DNA from: Laccaria trichodermophora | Lineage: Eukaryota; Basidiomycota; Agaricomycetes; Agaricales; Hydnangiaceae | DNA: 64,000 nt | NCBI GenBank assembly: GCA_018417955.1 | Contig: JACTVC010000001.1 | Coordinates: 744,001 to 808,000 of the forward strand | Direction: 5' to 3' | In this document: in pieces, positions 49,651 to 64,000 of the stretch | How the letters are laid out: every line of letters begins with the position of its first letter | Position numbering within the stretch: the first letter of the stretch is position 1 | The notes under the pieces: model-generated | What the model saw: the letters and a program-made list of their open reading frames with translations, nothing else | What the model was told of the DNA's origin: nothing | The model's database searches: none | Translations under genes and position numbers: made by a program

Positions 49651-51262
49651 TCACTCGTCTCGAGATCGTCTGCTTGACTTGGGCCAGCCCCAAACCTGAC
49701 GGATCCACCGAGCCATGTGAACTTCTTGTTTCATGACGCTGATGATCCAAGGGTGTGCAAGCATGTCCTTGGGAGTTGGTCTCGTCAGTGAGTCCACCGT
49801 TAGCCTGAGAGATATGTCAAGCGATGGTGCGGAAACGAAAATGAAGGATAGCTCACGTCTCCTTGATGAAATCTTTCATTTCATCGCTCCATTGCACCCC
49901 CGGCTCGTCCTCAAGTCTGGGAGGCTTCATAGAAGGTAGGTGAGGTTGGAAAAGGTCTTGGCAAGCGTAATGTCATACCTCTCCATTCGTGATATACATC
50001 ATTAGTTCGATAGGCGGAAGGTCATTTGGAAACGGGAAGCGATTTTGAACGAGTTCAAGGAGTGAAATACCAGTCGACCATACGTCTGATCGAATAGTGT
50101 ATTCATTCCCGCAAATTCTCTCTGGCTGTATGAAAGGGGTCAATCAATAAAAATTTAGGTAGAAGGTTAAAGTACAAACCGCCATGTAGAAACTTGTGCC
50201 AGTGAACGTGCCAGCGAGAGAATTGACCAGTTCCCCGGACACACCAAAGTCGGACAACTTGACAACACCTTCACGGGAAAGCAGTATATTGGGAGGTTTG
50301 ATGTCTCTGTGAATGGTTTTCCTTGAGTGAAGATAGGCGAGCCCTTGCAAAACCTGGTGATAGATATGTTATAGTTCAGGCGACAATAATCCATCAAAAT
50401 CGGCACCCACCCCTTCAGCTATTCGTCCAGCAATCTTCTCTCCCACCACGGCGCCTCGCTCCTTGATGCGTTTGCCGACAGCTTCCAAGCTACCACCTTC
50501 ACAGTACTCCATCAAGATCTTGACCTCGCTCGATGAAGGGGACATGAATGCCCCATAGAACAGGACGATATTGATGTGCTGTGTTGAGGAGATAATGGAA
50601 ACTTCCCGAAGAACTTGTTTCATTGGCGCTTCGCGGGTGGTGATTGTCTTGCGAGCCATGATTTTTCCTGTCCTCTTATCCTTCACTTTGTGAACAGCTC
50701 CGCCAGCGCCTTCACCCAGGCGTGATTGTTCCTCTAGAACATCGTCGGACCAAGATAGAGCGGGCGGCCTGGGTACAAGTACAGCGTCGTCATCCTCTGC
50801 AAGGGCATCGGGGAGGACGGGCTGCTGGGAAGGCCTAGTTTCGAGATCCGTAACCAGCTCACGGATATCGGTAAACGGCTCTGTCGAGCGCTGGTTTGCC
50901 TGAGGAACACATGTTGCTGTGGACTCTGGACGGATTGTCCTCTCGTCTGGAGGGGTGTTTGTATCGAGCGAAGGTCCATTTGGGCCACCATAGTAACTCT
51001 CGAAGAGAGGACCCGCGGTGGAACCTGTATCGATCCCGATTTTGATCTTTGGAAAAGAGGGCTTGGATAGAGGGGGACGGGGGATTGCAAGTGAGCTCAG
51101 AGTTGGCTTTGGGGATCTTGCTGGTTCATGGGGAATTGTGAGAGTTGGAACTGGTAACCTTGGCTGATCGCGAGGTTGATTATTGGGAGTGGCTAAACTG
51201 GAAGGAGGGCCTCTGCTGCGAGGACCCATTGGTCGCTGTATAATGGTCGTTCTACTGTCCAT
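49651..51262 (-). CDS. MAP kinase kinase, MKK1/2 (cell-wall integrity) type
   Basis: Exons 51262..50411, 50353..50180, 50125..49979, 49924..49857 and 49804..49651; 464 residues. The first 180 residues are Pro/Ser rich and carry probable MAPK docking and phosphorylation sites. The kinase domain follows: [26 protein letters not shown] with the ATP-binding Lys, [35 protein letters not shown] and GTSFYMAPERI. The activation loop ([12 protein letters not shown]) is that of yeast Mkk1/Mkk2 rather than Ste7 or Pbs2. These kinases activate the Slt2/Mpk1 MAPK. The gene is head-to-head with NAA50 with only 105 nt between start codons. Confidence 0.92.
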
Positions 51263-51367
51263 TGTAGTTTACGACGAAGATAGTTCCGACAGAGATCAAT
51301 TAACGGAGTTTGACAAATGAGGCAACATCTCACTATATCCGACATCCACTGCACATTACCAGTACCC
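51263..51367. promoter_or_regulatory. compact divergent promoter, MAPKK / NAA50
   Basis: 105 nt separate the two ATGs. An in-frame ATG at 51317 would shorten the gap further, but the conserved NAA50 start is at 51368. No confident factor site was seen. Confidence 0.4.
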
Positions 51368-52005
51368 ATGTCCGCACCCCAATCTCGTGTCACCTTCGCC
51401 TCTTTAACTCCAAATAACATTGGCACAGTTCGCAAGTTGAATTCAGTCTTGTTCCCCATCAAATACAGCGAAAAATTCTATAATGACATCCTCCAACCGG
51501 AAGTAGAGGACTTTTGCAAACTTGGTTCGTTCTTCTCAACATATCCTCTACTCTGATCATCATTCCACATTAGTATACTACAATGACATTCCAGTACGTG
51601 CTTCACACAACCACCGATAACCCACACTTAAAACCTTTTATCAGGTCGGCACAATTTGTTGTCGGTTGGAAACCAACGGTGATGAAACCAGGCTCTATCT
51701 TATGACAATGGGTGTTCTGGCTGTCCGTTTTACCCCTCTCTTCATTTGCTTTTCCCTAATGCGTCGGTATATAGCCGTATCGTTCGCGAAAGTTGGGCTC
51801 CCAAAGCCTTGAACTCATCCTCGCTGCGGCGGCAACTCAAACGAAACCCAAAATCAACAAGATTTATCTACATGTCCAAGTATCAAATGAAGGAGCAAAG
51901 AAATTCTACGAGCGACATGGATTCATTGAGGTCGACGTACACAAGGATTACTACAAGAAGATTGTCCCTCACGATGCTTGGGTACTCGAAAAAGCATTTC
52001 AATGA
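51368..52005 (+). CDS. N-alpha-acetyltransferase 50 (NAA50/SAN)
   Basis: Exons 51368..51524, 51574..51593, 51645..51722 and 51775..52005; 161 residues. NAA50 acetylates N-terminal methionines (NatE) and in animals supports sister-chromatid cohesion. Family blocks: LTPNNIGTVRKLNSVLFPIK, YSEKFYNDIL, VYYNDIPVGTICCRLE, LYLMTMGVLAPYRSRKLGSQ (acetyl-CoA loop region; the usual RGIG is RKLG here), IYLHVQVSNEGAKKFYERHG and YYKKIVPHDAWVLEK. The second exon is only 20 nt but encodes the conserved YYNDIP. The family length is about 165-170, so the start at 51368 fits. Confidence 0.93.
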
Positions 52006-52167
52006 ACCGTCAAGCAAGCAAATTTAGACTTGCATTGTTCAATGTAGATAATCTATATCCGTAAAATTACTTTTGCTCATACTTACAGACACAACTAGGT
52101 CATAAGACACGTTCGTAAGCGACATAATTACCTGTCAATATACGCTAAGCGCGGGATAAAAATAAGT

Positions 52168-52848
52168 TTACGGCCAGCCATCGTCGGGTTTTCCACATCC
52201 TTTCACGAGCTGAAACTTATAGATTAGACCTGTCAGTGATAATTTTTTGACAGCGCTGACCTGATGTCGTTTCAGGGCATCTTTTCTTGTAAAAGTTTTG
52301 CCACACCCTCCGTTACACATGAACGGTTTCTCCCCAGTGTGTGTTTCTCGATGTCGTTTCAGATCGTGCTGGCGGTTGAATGAGAGAGCACATAAATCGC
52401 AGGAAAAAGGCCGGGGGGGTGAGGCGGGATATTGGGAAGGTACATCAATTGTTTTGGGTGGAGAGGACGGGTATGGGTTTAGGTTTGAGGTGTAGGTATG
52501 GGTAGTCGAGTGTGATCGCGCTCTCCCTTGCGGCGGTGGGTATTTTACGGGTTGTGATTGGGTGTACGACGGATAGCCATGAGAATATGGGTGGGGTTGA
52601 GTCGATTGTGGGCGTGGGATGGAACTGCTTGTAGTTGCAAGTGGGTAGAGCAATGACGTCGGCCGTGGTGTAGCGGCAGAGATATGATAGCCAGTTGCCC
52701 TTGCCGTTTCATATTCCGTTGGTTGCGGGGGTGAAGTGTGATAACCAGTAGTGGGCTGTGGAATTGGGACCAAGTGGTTGGTTGGGTACGGGTGAGAAGT
52801 ACCGCCCCAGTGAGCGGAAGAAAACTGAGAACGTGGAAGATCAGCCAT
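52168..52848 (-). CDS. C2H2 zinc-finger protein
   Basis: Exons 52848..52261 and 52209..52168; 209 residues. The first 145 residues are Pro/Ser/Tyr/Thr rich, then two zinc fingers sit at the C-terminus: CDLCALSFNRQHDLKRHRETH and the linker TGEKPFMC, then CNGGCGKTFTRKDALKRHQ ending LVKGCG, so the last ligand may be Cys. This is a common mushroom regulator type. The 51-nt intron contains no stop in frame, so unspliced transcript would encode a variant tail of 17 extra residues. It is convergent with NAA50 (162 nt apart). Confidence 0.85.
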   Translation of the reverse strand: MADLPRSQFSSAHWGGTSHPYPTNHLVPIPQPTTGYHTSPPQPTEYETARATGYHISAATPRPTSLLYPLATTSSSIPRPQSTQPHPYSHGYPSYTQSQPVKYPPPQGRARSHSTTHTYTSNLNPYPSSPPKTIDVPSQYPASPPRPFSCDLCALSFNRQHDLKRHRETHTGEKPFMCNGGCGKTFTRKDALKRHQVSAVKKLSLTGLIYKFQLVKGCGKPDDGWP

Positions 52849-53501
52849 GATAACAAAGAGGAGAAACGAAGAGACGCGCTTTATCTTGGTTCATTTGGCT
52901 TGGTGATTTGTTTGAGCGTCACGAGGATTGTCGAAAGATAGATGTCCGCGCTATTCGCAATGATTCAAATTACCAACAAGGTGGCAAGGGCACCTATTGG
53001 ACACCTAAGTAGACCTAAGTAAGTCTGTCCATATTCATCCTGTTCCTGACACTGAAACTGACCTGATTAATGACATATCCCATAGGAGCCCATAGGCTGT
53101 GAACACAACTGGTCCCGCGCGCCCAAGGCAGTACCCCAACAAAGTTAGTTCGAGCTGTCTAGTGTCCGCAGTCCATCCTTGGGAAGCTTTGAGTTTGTTT
53201 TGAGTTCAAGTACATTGAGATTTGGGAAAACATACCGAATCTGTCCTTTGCTCTTATTAGAATCAGGAGTCGTCGCACAGCAACTCCATCAAATGTATCT
53301 GACTTCAGGTACCAGGAGTTGACCAGCCTCTGCAAAGTTCGTTCCTGATTCATCTATCAAGAATCAACATCAATTCGTCCGTAGCACTGGCATTTCATGA
53401 TCCATAATGTCAGAGTATGGGAAGTTGACAACCCTCTGTTAGAAGCGAAACTTGTCAGAAGACACTACGGCATTTCCCTGTAACCACATTGAAATTCAAC
53501 T
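52849..53501. other. intergenic, no gene seen
   Basis: Promoter side of the C2H2 gene and 3' side of the next minus-strand gene. One 64-codon frame (53353..53159) has no support. Confidence 0.4.
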
Positions 53502-55121
53502 TCACCAGGTAGACAGTAGATTTTGAAGAATTTGTAGGTATAAATTTGCCTCTCCTTCCTTCTCGCGACCAAACGCCGTTTCAATAGCTTTTCCTAGCCT
53601 TCCGACTTGCAAGACATCCCTCCACTCGGACTTTGTACTTTGTGGTAGCTCTGCCTGAAGTGATGCATAGGATGTCAAAAGATCGAACTTCATCCGCAAG
53701 ACAACTTCAGGTGGCATTCTACCAGGCAACTCGAGTTCTAATAGGCGCAAGACCTCGCTGCAATTCGGCAGTAGATATTTACTCGCACACGATTGCATCT
53801 CTTGAACGACGCTCGTGCGTCCAGTTTCCCGTCGCAGAGGTGATTTCTCGTCATCGTGGGCGATACGAGCTTTTGGCGGGAGGCGTGCTTGGGGTTTGGG
53901 CCGTACAGTTGATATCTGACCAGCGTCGGTACACGTGCCATCCGAGACCAACCGAAGACAAAAAGCTATCGTAAATCTTCGAGCATTTATTGATGGGAGA
54001 AGGTTTGAAGAAAGAAGCGAGTATCCGCCCATTCCAGTTGTCGAAAGACGGCCGTAGACGGACGCTGCAAACATCGAAAGATCTAAGTAAATGGTCGACG
54101 TCAAATTTATCATCTATGTGCGAATTAACAAATTAAATGGCAAGTAAGAAAACGAGATCGAACCAACGTCATCAGCCTGTATCCGATCCTTTGTCTCCTC
54201 AAGTCCGATTGCTCAAGACAGTAGAAGATAACATCGAGAGGAGCAGTCGTGTCCCATCTCGTTGCCGACTCACCCCTGGGAGGGGGAAGCTGTTCCACAA
54301 GAAGAGGCGAGTGTCGTGCTAGAACCAGTCAGAAATGTCTGGAATCAAAATTTTTAATATCCTTACGCTGTCCTCGCTGTTCCGAAAGGCTTTCGTCCCG
54401 TTCGAACAAATCCACTAACCAGTTCAAAAGCGGCCATGAATCTTTACCGACAACCTGAGCCTGTGGAAGAGGGTCTTCTGAAAAAGATTCGCTAGCGAAG
54501 AATTCTTGGCGCTGCTTCCCTTTGCCTTTCGATGAAGAACAGTTTTGCAAGGCTCCCAAAATAAACCCTCCGACAAGGATATCCCAGCAATTCTTTGCCT
54601 CCTTTATAGACAGCGATTGTTTTGCAAGAGTAGAGTCGGTTATTTCGCTGACATCATTTGACTTGATGTTCTTCACACTTGGATAGTGTGGCAAAGCACG
54701 GCCGAGGGCATCTGGAGAGTTTGTGGTAACGAAAGACTCCAGAAGCTGAATGGCGGCGGCGGCTGCACCCGGACCTACAGCGTACGATTCCTTCTGCTGC
54801 TTTGCGGCAAATTTCCGGGGTGATTCGAATATAGACCTATCCTTTGGGCCGTCTAACGATGGACGCGACGAGTGAAGGGCAATAAATATCAGCTGGCGAA
54901 TGTGGGATCTGACGAATAATATGATTAGTAGTCGGACAGCAACGATAATGCGGTGGTCAATCATACATAGATGGTTTATAATTGGGTGAGCGAAGTTGCT
55001 CCAACATGGAAATGGCGGCTTCATACTGACCCTCTTCAAAGCAACTGTCCACTAGGTTACACTGAAAGGGCCCCATCTCCAACTCAACACCAACGACGGA
55101 TCCTGGTGGCTGGTGAATCAT
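53502..55121 (-). CDS. hypothetical protein, four exons
   Basis: Exons 55121..54967, 54908..54367, 54318..54167 and 54113..53502; 486 residues, all introns GT-AG and 49-59 nt. The N-terminus (LVDSCFEEGQYEAAISMLEQ) has the spacing of a TPR-like helix pair; helices continue in the middle (AAAAAIQLLESFVTT, KNCWDILVGGFILGALQ). The last exon is a long open frame ending LYLQILQNLLSTW. No membrane anchor or catalytic motif is visible. The family was not recognised. An alternative donor at 54153 would place the first part of the last exon in another frame (DKFDVDHLLRSFDV), so that segment is less certain. Its start faces BolA across 136 nt. Confidence 0.55.
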
Positions 55122-55257
55122 TGCCGTAAGTTGAGAGAGGGTCGCTGGAGAGCAGTCGCAAGGTTTTTACTACGTAGTGGTAGCTACTAAGCAACTTCTG
55201 GCCGCTTTGTGCGTTAACTTTTATGTAAACGCTCATCATCTGCGCGCTCACCATCGA
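55122..55257. promoter_or_regulatory. compact divergent promoter, orphan / BolA
   Basis: 136 nt separate the two start codons. No confident factor site. Confidence 0.35.
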
Positions 55258-55811
55258 ATGTCCTTCGCCCGCTCCATTGGATCGTTACGATTACTTTCCA
55301 GTTCGATTCACAACATGGACAGCTCTTCATATCTAGGGCCAATTGAGAAGTCGATTCGGGACAAGGTATCAAGGAATATCGTCCTCAGCACTCTGATATT
55401 CATCGGATCTCCATTCCAATTAGCTCACTTCTCAGTTTCAACCTGCTTCATTGACAGTTACGAATGACTCTTGGCAGCATCGTCATCATGCTGCCATGCG
55501 CAGTCAAGGCGGCGGAAACGGTGAAACGCGTCAGTTGACCGTCTTTGTCCCCTCTTTTCATTTTGTTGACATCCCCGTCATTGCTATTCTCAACCCAGAC
55601 TTTTCTGTGCAGATCGTCTCAAACGATTTCAAAGGCAAGGTGAGCCTCACCCATGTTTATTATTCCGATGAAGCTCATCCCCCATTAGACTGCAATGCAA
55701 AGACACCGTATGATCTACTCTGCCCTGTCACAAGAGTTGTCCCAGGGTCTGCATGCGCTTTCTTTGAAGGCCAAAACCGAGGAGGAAGTTGCAGTTGGAG
55801 CACAATCGTGA
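55258..55811 (+). CDS. BolA-family protein
   Basis: Exons 55258..55365, 55424..55529, 55599..55639 and 55689..55811; 125 residues. BolA proteins work with monothiol glutaredoxins in iron-sulfur delivery. The signature is complete after splicing: PIEKSIRDKLTSQFQPASL, TVTNDSWQHRHHAAMRSQGG, GETHFSVQIVSNDFKGK and MQRHRMIYSALSQEL. His residues of the RHH and RHR motifs fit metal binding. The N-terminus (SFARSIGSLRLLSSSIHN) is basic and hydroxylated, suggesting mitochondrial import and thus a Bol1/Bol3-like member; this is inference. The tail EEEVAVGAQS is short. The ATG was chosen over an upstream GTG. Confidence 0.93.
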
Positions 55812-56671
55812 TTCCAATTCTCATTTGCTCTTACGGGTATTCGTTGGGTTCTTCTCTATACCCGGCCTGAGGGTGATTTGTGCGAAAAGGGCATCATCCT
55901 ACATCAACCAACAACTGTACTTACATTGAACAATCGAGTAATCGAGGCAAGCCGTCGGTGGCGAGAAGATACAAACGAAACCCCATGACAGCCTCAGGAT
56001 TACTATGAACCTGACAACAAGGTTAGAAAATGAAGATTCGTCTCGGTATCATCATTTCTTTTATAAGTTAAATGCCAATCTTGTTGGCGTTCCAGTGCCG
56101 TCTGCTATGTTAATCATCTAAACGAAGATGATCCCCCATTTATCATGAGAGCGTCACTGTCTTCATTTCCCTTGAGTGTATACCGACAACGGACTAGAGT
56201 TTTCCTCTCCCGTGAGCCTTGTCATCGTTATCGCGAGAAGATACGGCTACCCCACAAATACTGCAAATAAAAATCGTCTCGTTCCATCACGTCCCTCCAA
56301 TTCCACCTTTTTTACCTCATATATAATCACGACGTGAAACGCAGACGACGACTTGAAACAGCATCCTGACCTCGGCGTTTTTGACCCTAGGGCATAGTAT
56401 CACAACGATACTTGTTGTTCAAGTTGATCCTGCTGGGAACTGCGAACGATCCCTTCCAAGTTGTACACAAACGACAGGGCGTCCGCAACTCCACCCAGCA
56501 AGCGCAAGAGCCCTATTCCATTGAGAAGTCGAGGGTGCCCAACACCATTCAGGCAATTTGGATAATTCCTGACAGCCACACTGGTATACATGGTTTATGT
56601 TACAGGGTAAGTATACGTTACAGAGGTATGCTAATTCACTGAGATCGATCGACCCTATTCATGGAGCTTCC
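55812..56671. other. convergent intergenic region, no gene seen
   Basis: About 860 nt between the BolA stop (plus) and the NDR kinase stop (minus). Short frames such as 56591..56400 lack support. Confidence 0.4.
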
Positions 56672-60091
<3,420 letters not shown>

Positions 60092-61380
60092 CTGGAATTG
60101 TAAGAGCGACGTCCAGTGCCGAGCACGGAAATTACTGTGGGCAACGTCGACGGCGCAGTTGTCAACGTCGAGCAAGAGGAGACTCAACGCAACGCGCTAC
60201 TTGCAGGAAGTGTTCTAATTATGATCGTCGATCTCCTAGCACGTGTTTTCTTGTTTGGATCACAAGCACTCCTGCATATTTTCGTCGAATTGCAAGCAAT
60301 TCCAAGACTTTTCTCTCGTAAATTCCGTCCTCACGTCACCTTCGCTTATGCGTTATGCCTGCTATAACCCTGACAAGGTCACCCTTGGGCACAAAACTGT
60401 AGTTCTCAGCTGCCTCATGGGATGGACGCACCTCCGAAACGGACGAACAAACAGCGTACCCTAACAAATTGAGCATCTACGGTCTTGTCCCAATGCGTAG
60501 CTCGCGTATGTTACTTGCATTTACAACATGTTTTTGTCTTGAAGAAGCTCAAAAGCTCGAATTTTTTGAAAGCTATTGCTAACATTAAGAATCAAGATCC
60601 TTTTCATTTGTTTTCGACCCTAGGCCGACCTACCGATCGTGACTTCCTCTTTCGTTTGCTCAGATCCAAAGTAATACATCGAGGCATTCTTCGCAAGCTC
60701 TAGGTAAACAACCAGCAAGCAAACCGCTCATAGGATCCAGTCTCAAGCTTGGTGGGCATGGGAAGGCAAACCCAGCTAGCCCGATGCTCTACGATGGGAT
60801 CGAAGAAGGCTACGTTTGCCGTACCCCACGAGGCTTTCATTGGAGTCATCGGAGGCCATCAATGACAACGCAATTTACGCGTGCCGCCACTGAACTGACA
60901 CCGCTTTTACAAAAAAAAAATTCTGTAGGGCTCCGGCCAAGTCTTCCTGGACCTGGGCTCCGTGAACTTTGCCCCGGTTGTACCTTCTTGACTTCCAACT
61001 TACGCTCAAATCAACCACAACAAGCTTTTGTTTGCCCCTGGCGCCAACCTCTACTAACAACCCACCCACCTCGACCAACCCTCCCGACTTGTTCAAGTCG
61101 CACTTGATTTCAGCTCTCTACCGACGCGTGGTTCATTCCAACCCTTGCCTCCTGTGCCTCCACCCTACCTCGTGCATATTGGCATCGGTATACACGCTTT
61201 CCGCGTTCTTCCTGCCATAACTCCTTGTTTGAGAACGACTTCGCCTCTTGCTGCCGAAAGCCAGTGCCTTGAAGGCGTGTCTTCAGGTTCTTGATATTTA
61301 AATTGACAGACGCCCTCAATTTCCACCCCATTAATAACTCCGTTCTCTCCTCTTCCTATTACTGTCACTTTTTCACTAAT
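60092..61380. other. divergent intergenic region, no gene seen
   Basis: About 1.3 kb upstream of both the NDR kinase (minus) and the homeodomain gene (plus). Short frames occur but none has splice or family support. The part from about 61000 on is C/T rich and probably the homeodomain promoter and leader. Confidence 0.4.
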
Positions 61381-62745
61381 ATGTCGACTTCAAACAAAGA
61401 CCGATACTATTCTAGTATGGGGAAACCACGTAGAGGTTCCCCAGGGGATTCACAAGGCAGTGGTTTTTTTCCAACGGGACAGGGTGGGCGAACAGTGCTC
61501 CCTCCTCTTTCATCAGCTTTTCCAACCTCACGTTTTCCAGGTCCGTTCTTTATGTAGTGTTTAAACTTCAACGCACTCAATTTGCTACTTTGTCATGTAT
61601 AGTTCCTGCAACATATTCTAGTTCATATACACAACCTCGCTCGTCTCCCGGTAGATATGAGCTCAATCCTCAGGCGTTTTACCCCAACCAGTGGCAAACT
61701 AGTAGCACATGTAAGTGCTTTTTGCCGTCGTTTCCAAAATTTACACAACTAGTATTAATAAAACTCGTACACCAGCGCCTCAACCAACGCATGCGTACAC
61801 TTATGATACGCCTGAGAGGTATTCTCCCCAACCGCCTTACGGTTATTCGTCTAGGTCTTCCCCGCCTGTCATACCTGCCCCGTCAGACTCACGACGCTTG
61901 CCTCCTTTGACCACATCGAGCCCTGGAGGCGACCGATGGCAGCAATCAGATTATGGAATGCCCACAGCACATGGGTACCCAAACAACATCCGTTCGCCAA
62001 CAGCCTCTTATCCCAACACTTACGTTACTTATCCAAGCTCGAACCAAACGAGCTCTTATTCGTACCATTTGCCGAGCAATGACCATCATTCGATGGGCGT
62101 ACAAGATCATAGGTCATTCTTTGACGACGTCGATTCTCGAGACCTTCGCTCCTCTTCTCCTTATAGCCGCGGCTCAGGTTCTTCGCAAGTCTCGCCGCCA
62201 AGTTACACTCCTCCCCCAGCCTCCCCCACCTCTCCTGAAGAGCCGACTATTAAAAAGAAGCGCAAACGTGCGGATGCAGCCCAGCTGAAAGTCCTTAACG
62301 AGACTTACAATCGAACCGCCTTTCCGTCAACGGAGGAGCGCCACGCTCTCGCGAAGGCTCTGGATATGTCTGCGAGAAGCGTCCAGATATGGTCAGTTGC
62401 TTCGGCTGACATGATTTTTCTTTCTTAATCTTCTGTGATAAAAGGTTCCAAAACAAAAGACAGTCGATGAGACAAACTAATCGTCAGTCGTCGACAGTGA
62501 GCTCTGCTCATCAGTCATTTACAATGGCGAACCATGGCGAACCTCTACTGGATGACCTATCTCCTTCAGGATATGGCGGCACCCCCATTCCGATACTAGA
62601 GACGCCATACATGACAAGCTCTTCCCAGCAGGAGACTATCACTTCCCGATCTCATCCCTCACACTCATCGTCGTCACATCGTCGCATTCGAGCTCAGGAG
62701 GAAGTACCTACTGACCCGCGCAAATGGTCGGGTCGTGGGTTCTGA
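61381..62745 (+). CDS. homeodomain transcription factor
   Basis: Exons 61381..61540, 61603..61710, 61776..62391 and 62445..62745; 394 residues. The homeodomain lies around residues 265-325: KKKRKRADAAQLKVLNETYN, FPSTEERHALAKALDMSARS and VQIWFQNKRQSMRQ; the WFQNKR helix is created by the last splice (donor at 62392). The rest is Ser/Pro/Tyr rich and disordered, with many SP and TP sites. It resembles the YOX1/HOY-type single homeodomain proteins of mushrooms, some of which affect fruiting; assignment to a subfamily is uncertain. It is not a TALE or mating-type HD1 protein, as no three-residue loop insertion is visible. Confidence 0.88.
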
Positions 62746-63654
62746 AGCCCGCGATACGGTTTTTGAATTTTTTGCTCATGGTTACATCCGCTCATTTGGT
62801 CCTTAATATCTTGGTTCCCTTTCATTCTTAGAGGCGCTTCATTTAAAGTTACAGTCCCGCGCATTAATCATTCATTAAATCTCACTAAATACATCTTCCA
62901 AACATGGACTCTGGGACACCGTCACTATTATTTGACATCGCTCTGCACTCCTACTTTACGCGTTATAACGACTTTTATGTAATTATATACCGTCTAACTA
63001 TTTTAGAATAGGTACCTCAGCTCTCATACATTTATTTTATTTATTTAATGCCCTCCGCAATTTTCCAAGAGTTCGACAATTCCAACTTGACTCCAACTTC
63101 ATAAGAATTTACTAAAATCTAGTCAAGCTCGCTTTACTTCATCCCCAACGAGTATATCCAATATTTTAATCGCGTCAAACACACAAAAAAACTGCGGACA
63201 AAAATGAAGCTCCACAATTAAAACCGGGGTTACAAAATTCTCGCAGATCTGCTAGTACTACGTGACTATGTTTGGTCGATGCCTGTGTAGAGCAAGTTCA
63301 TAGAGACCGAGACAAAGGAGAAACGCTGATTAATTACGCAAACGCCGGTCGTCCTTCTGGCACCTCTTCATCTAATAAACAAAAAGGAGTTAATGAAGAA
63401 GGCGACAGATTAGCTACGAAGATCATCAATCTCGGCGACGGTGAGACAACGTTTACCCACTGACAGGGTATCATAACCCAGCCTTGCGTGCTGTAACCCT
63501 TGTTCTGAGTGAAAAGAAAACACAGAAGACGGTAGGTCGACGTCGACGTCGAACTGGGGAAAAAAACATTACTTTGGAACAATCGTTGGGCTTGTCGCCG
63601 TGGCGATTTAGATGTCAAGAGAAATGGCCTCCAGAGTCCGGGCTTCTTTGCCAC
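62746..63654. other. intergenic, AT-rich, no gene seen
   Basis: Downstream of the homeodomain gene. The stretch 62940-63200 is clearly AT rich with runs such as tttattttatttattta, unlike the rest of the window. No supported frame. Confidence 0.4.
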
Positions 63655-63829
63655 CTATGTAAATTGTGATGCGGGTAGGTTCTCCATTGCTGTGTGTAGT
63701 TTGAATTTCGCCGCAGGATCGCTAAAGAACCCAAGCATCTGTATATTTGTAACCGCCGCCTCAGAGTTGAACGTAAATCGACCATTGGCATCGAGACGCT
63801 TCAACTGGCAGTACCCGCACGGTGGAGTC
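63655..63829 (-). CDS. last exon of a gene leaving the window (partial)
   Basis: After an acceptor ttttcag (ending at 63830) a clean frame encodes 57 residues to a TAG: TPPCGYCQLKRLDANGRFTF, then EAAVTNIQMLGFFSDPAAKF and ENLPASQFT. Composition is that of a real protein and a CxxC pair is present. The upstream exon could not be joined with confidence before the window ends. Function unknown. Confidence 0.45.
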
Positions 63830-64000
63830 CTGAAAACAAAGCGGGTGAGGACATGATGCAGACAATCTCTAGAAAATTAGAAAGTGGGGCGAAAAACCGT
63901 GGCACTCAGTCGGGAATGCGGCGGAAATCGACTATCATTGGTTTGCACAAGATAATGGGAACTCTCATGTCGCGCCGGTCACGGGACCTCCACCAAATCT

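Noticed and set aside
53159..53353. 64-codon minus-strand frame in an intergenic region
   Set aside because: No splice continuation, domain or composition bias that would support a gene.
55524..55598. GC donor in BolA
   Set aside because: A GT donor two bases further (after GAAACGC) restores GETHFSVQ exactly.

Overview
The window is nuclear DNA of a filamentous fungus, most likely a mushroom-forming basidiomycete (Agaricomycetes). Genes are dense, on both strands, and split by many short introns (mostly 43-60 nt). The protein set is fungal: an ATP sulfurylase fused to an APS-kinase-like domain, 2-methylcitrate dehydratase, a COT1/CBK1-type NDR kinase, an MKK1/2-type MAPK kinase, a PCL-type cyclin and two Zn2Cys6 regulators. 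The class assignment is inference from gene style and family resemblance. All spliced models were built by hand from reading frame, GT/GC-AG signals and remembered family conservation.

Layout, left to right. 0.2-7.4 kb, minus strand: a basidiomycete-type membrane/coiled-coil protein, splicing factor SLU7, COG7 and an SNAPC3-like subunit. 7.5-8.9 kb, plus: a secreted Ala/Gly/His repeat protein. 9.0-12.2 kb, minus: a 16-exon Zn2Cys6 regulator, divergent from 2-methylcitrate dehydratase (12.3-14.3 kb, plus). 14.4-28.6 kb, minus: a disordered orphan, RNase H2 subunit B, ATP sulfurylase, a single-pass membrane protein, ERO1 and glycogen synthase. 28.7-29.8 kb, minus: a TMEM19/DUF92 membrane protein, divergent from a vigilin/SCP160 multi-KH protein (30.3-34.6 kb, plus). 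34.8-42.0 kb, minus: SR140/U2SURP, protein phosphatase 5 and a secreted SLT-fold (lysozyme-like) enzyme. 42.8-44.7 kb, plus: a cyclin. 45.2-47.9 kb, minus: a small orphan and a second Zn2Cys6 regulator. 48-49.6 kb holds no convincing gene. 49.7-51.3 kb, minus: the MAPKK, head-to-head with NAA50 (plus). 52.2-55.1 kb, minus: a C2H2 protein and an orphan, the latter head-to-head with BolA (plus). 56.7-60.1 kb, minus: the NDR kinase. 61.4-62.7 kb, plus: a homeodomain protein. A last minus-strand exon at about 63.7 kb belongs to a gene leaving the window.

The genes do not form a metabolic cluster; most are housekeeping (splicing, Golgi transport, snRNA transcription, ER oxidation, sulfate activation, glycogen, stress and morphogenesis kinases). 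The most unusual signal is gene architecture. Micro-exons of 5, 6, 14 and 20 nt sit in codons for key residues, and six introns are best explained by GC-AG ends out of about 155 inferred. Other points of interest are a bacterial-looking lytic transglycosylase domain in a secreted protein, an SR140 with its RS region inside the protein, and a tandem pair of ATF/CRE boxes upstream of glycogen synthase. I found no tRNA, rRNA, CRISPR array or intact transposon.
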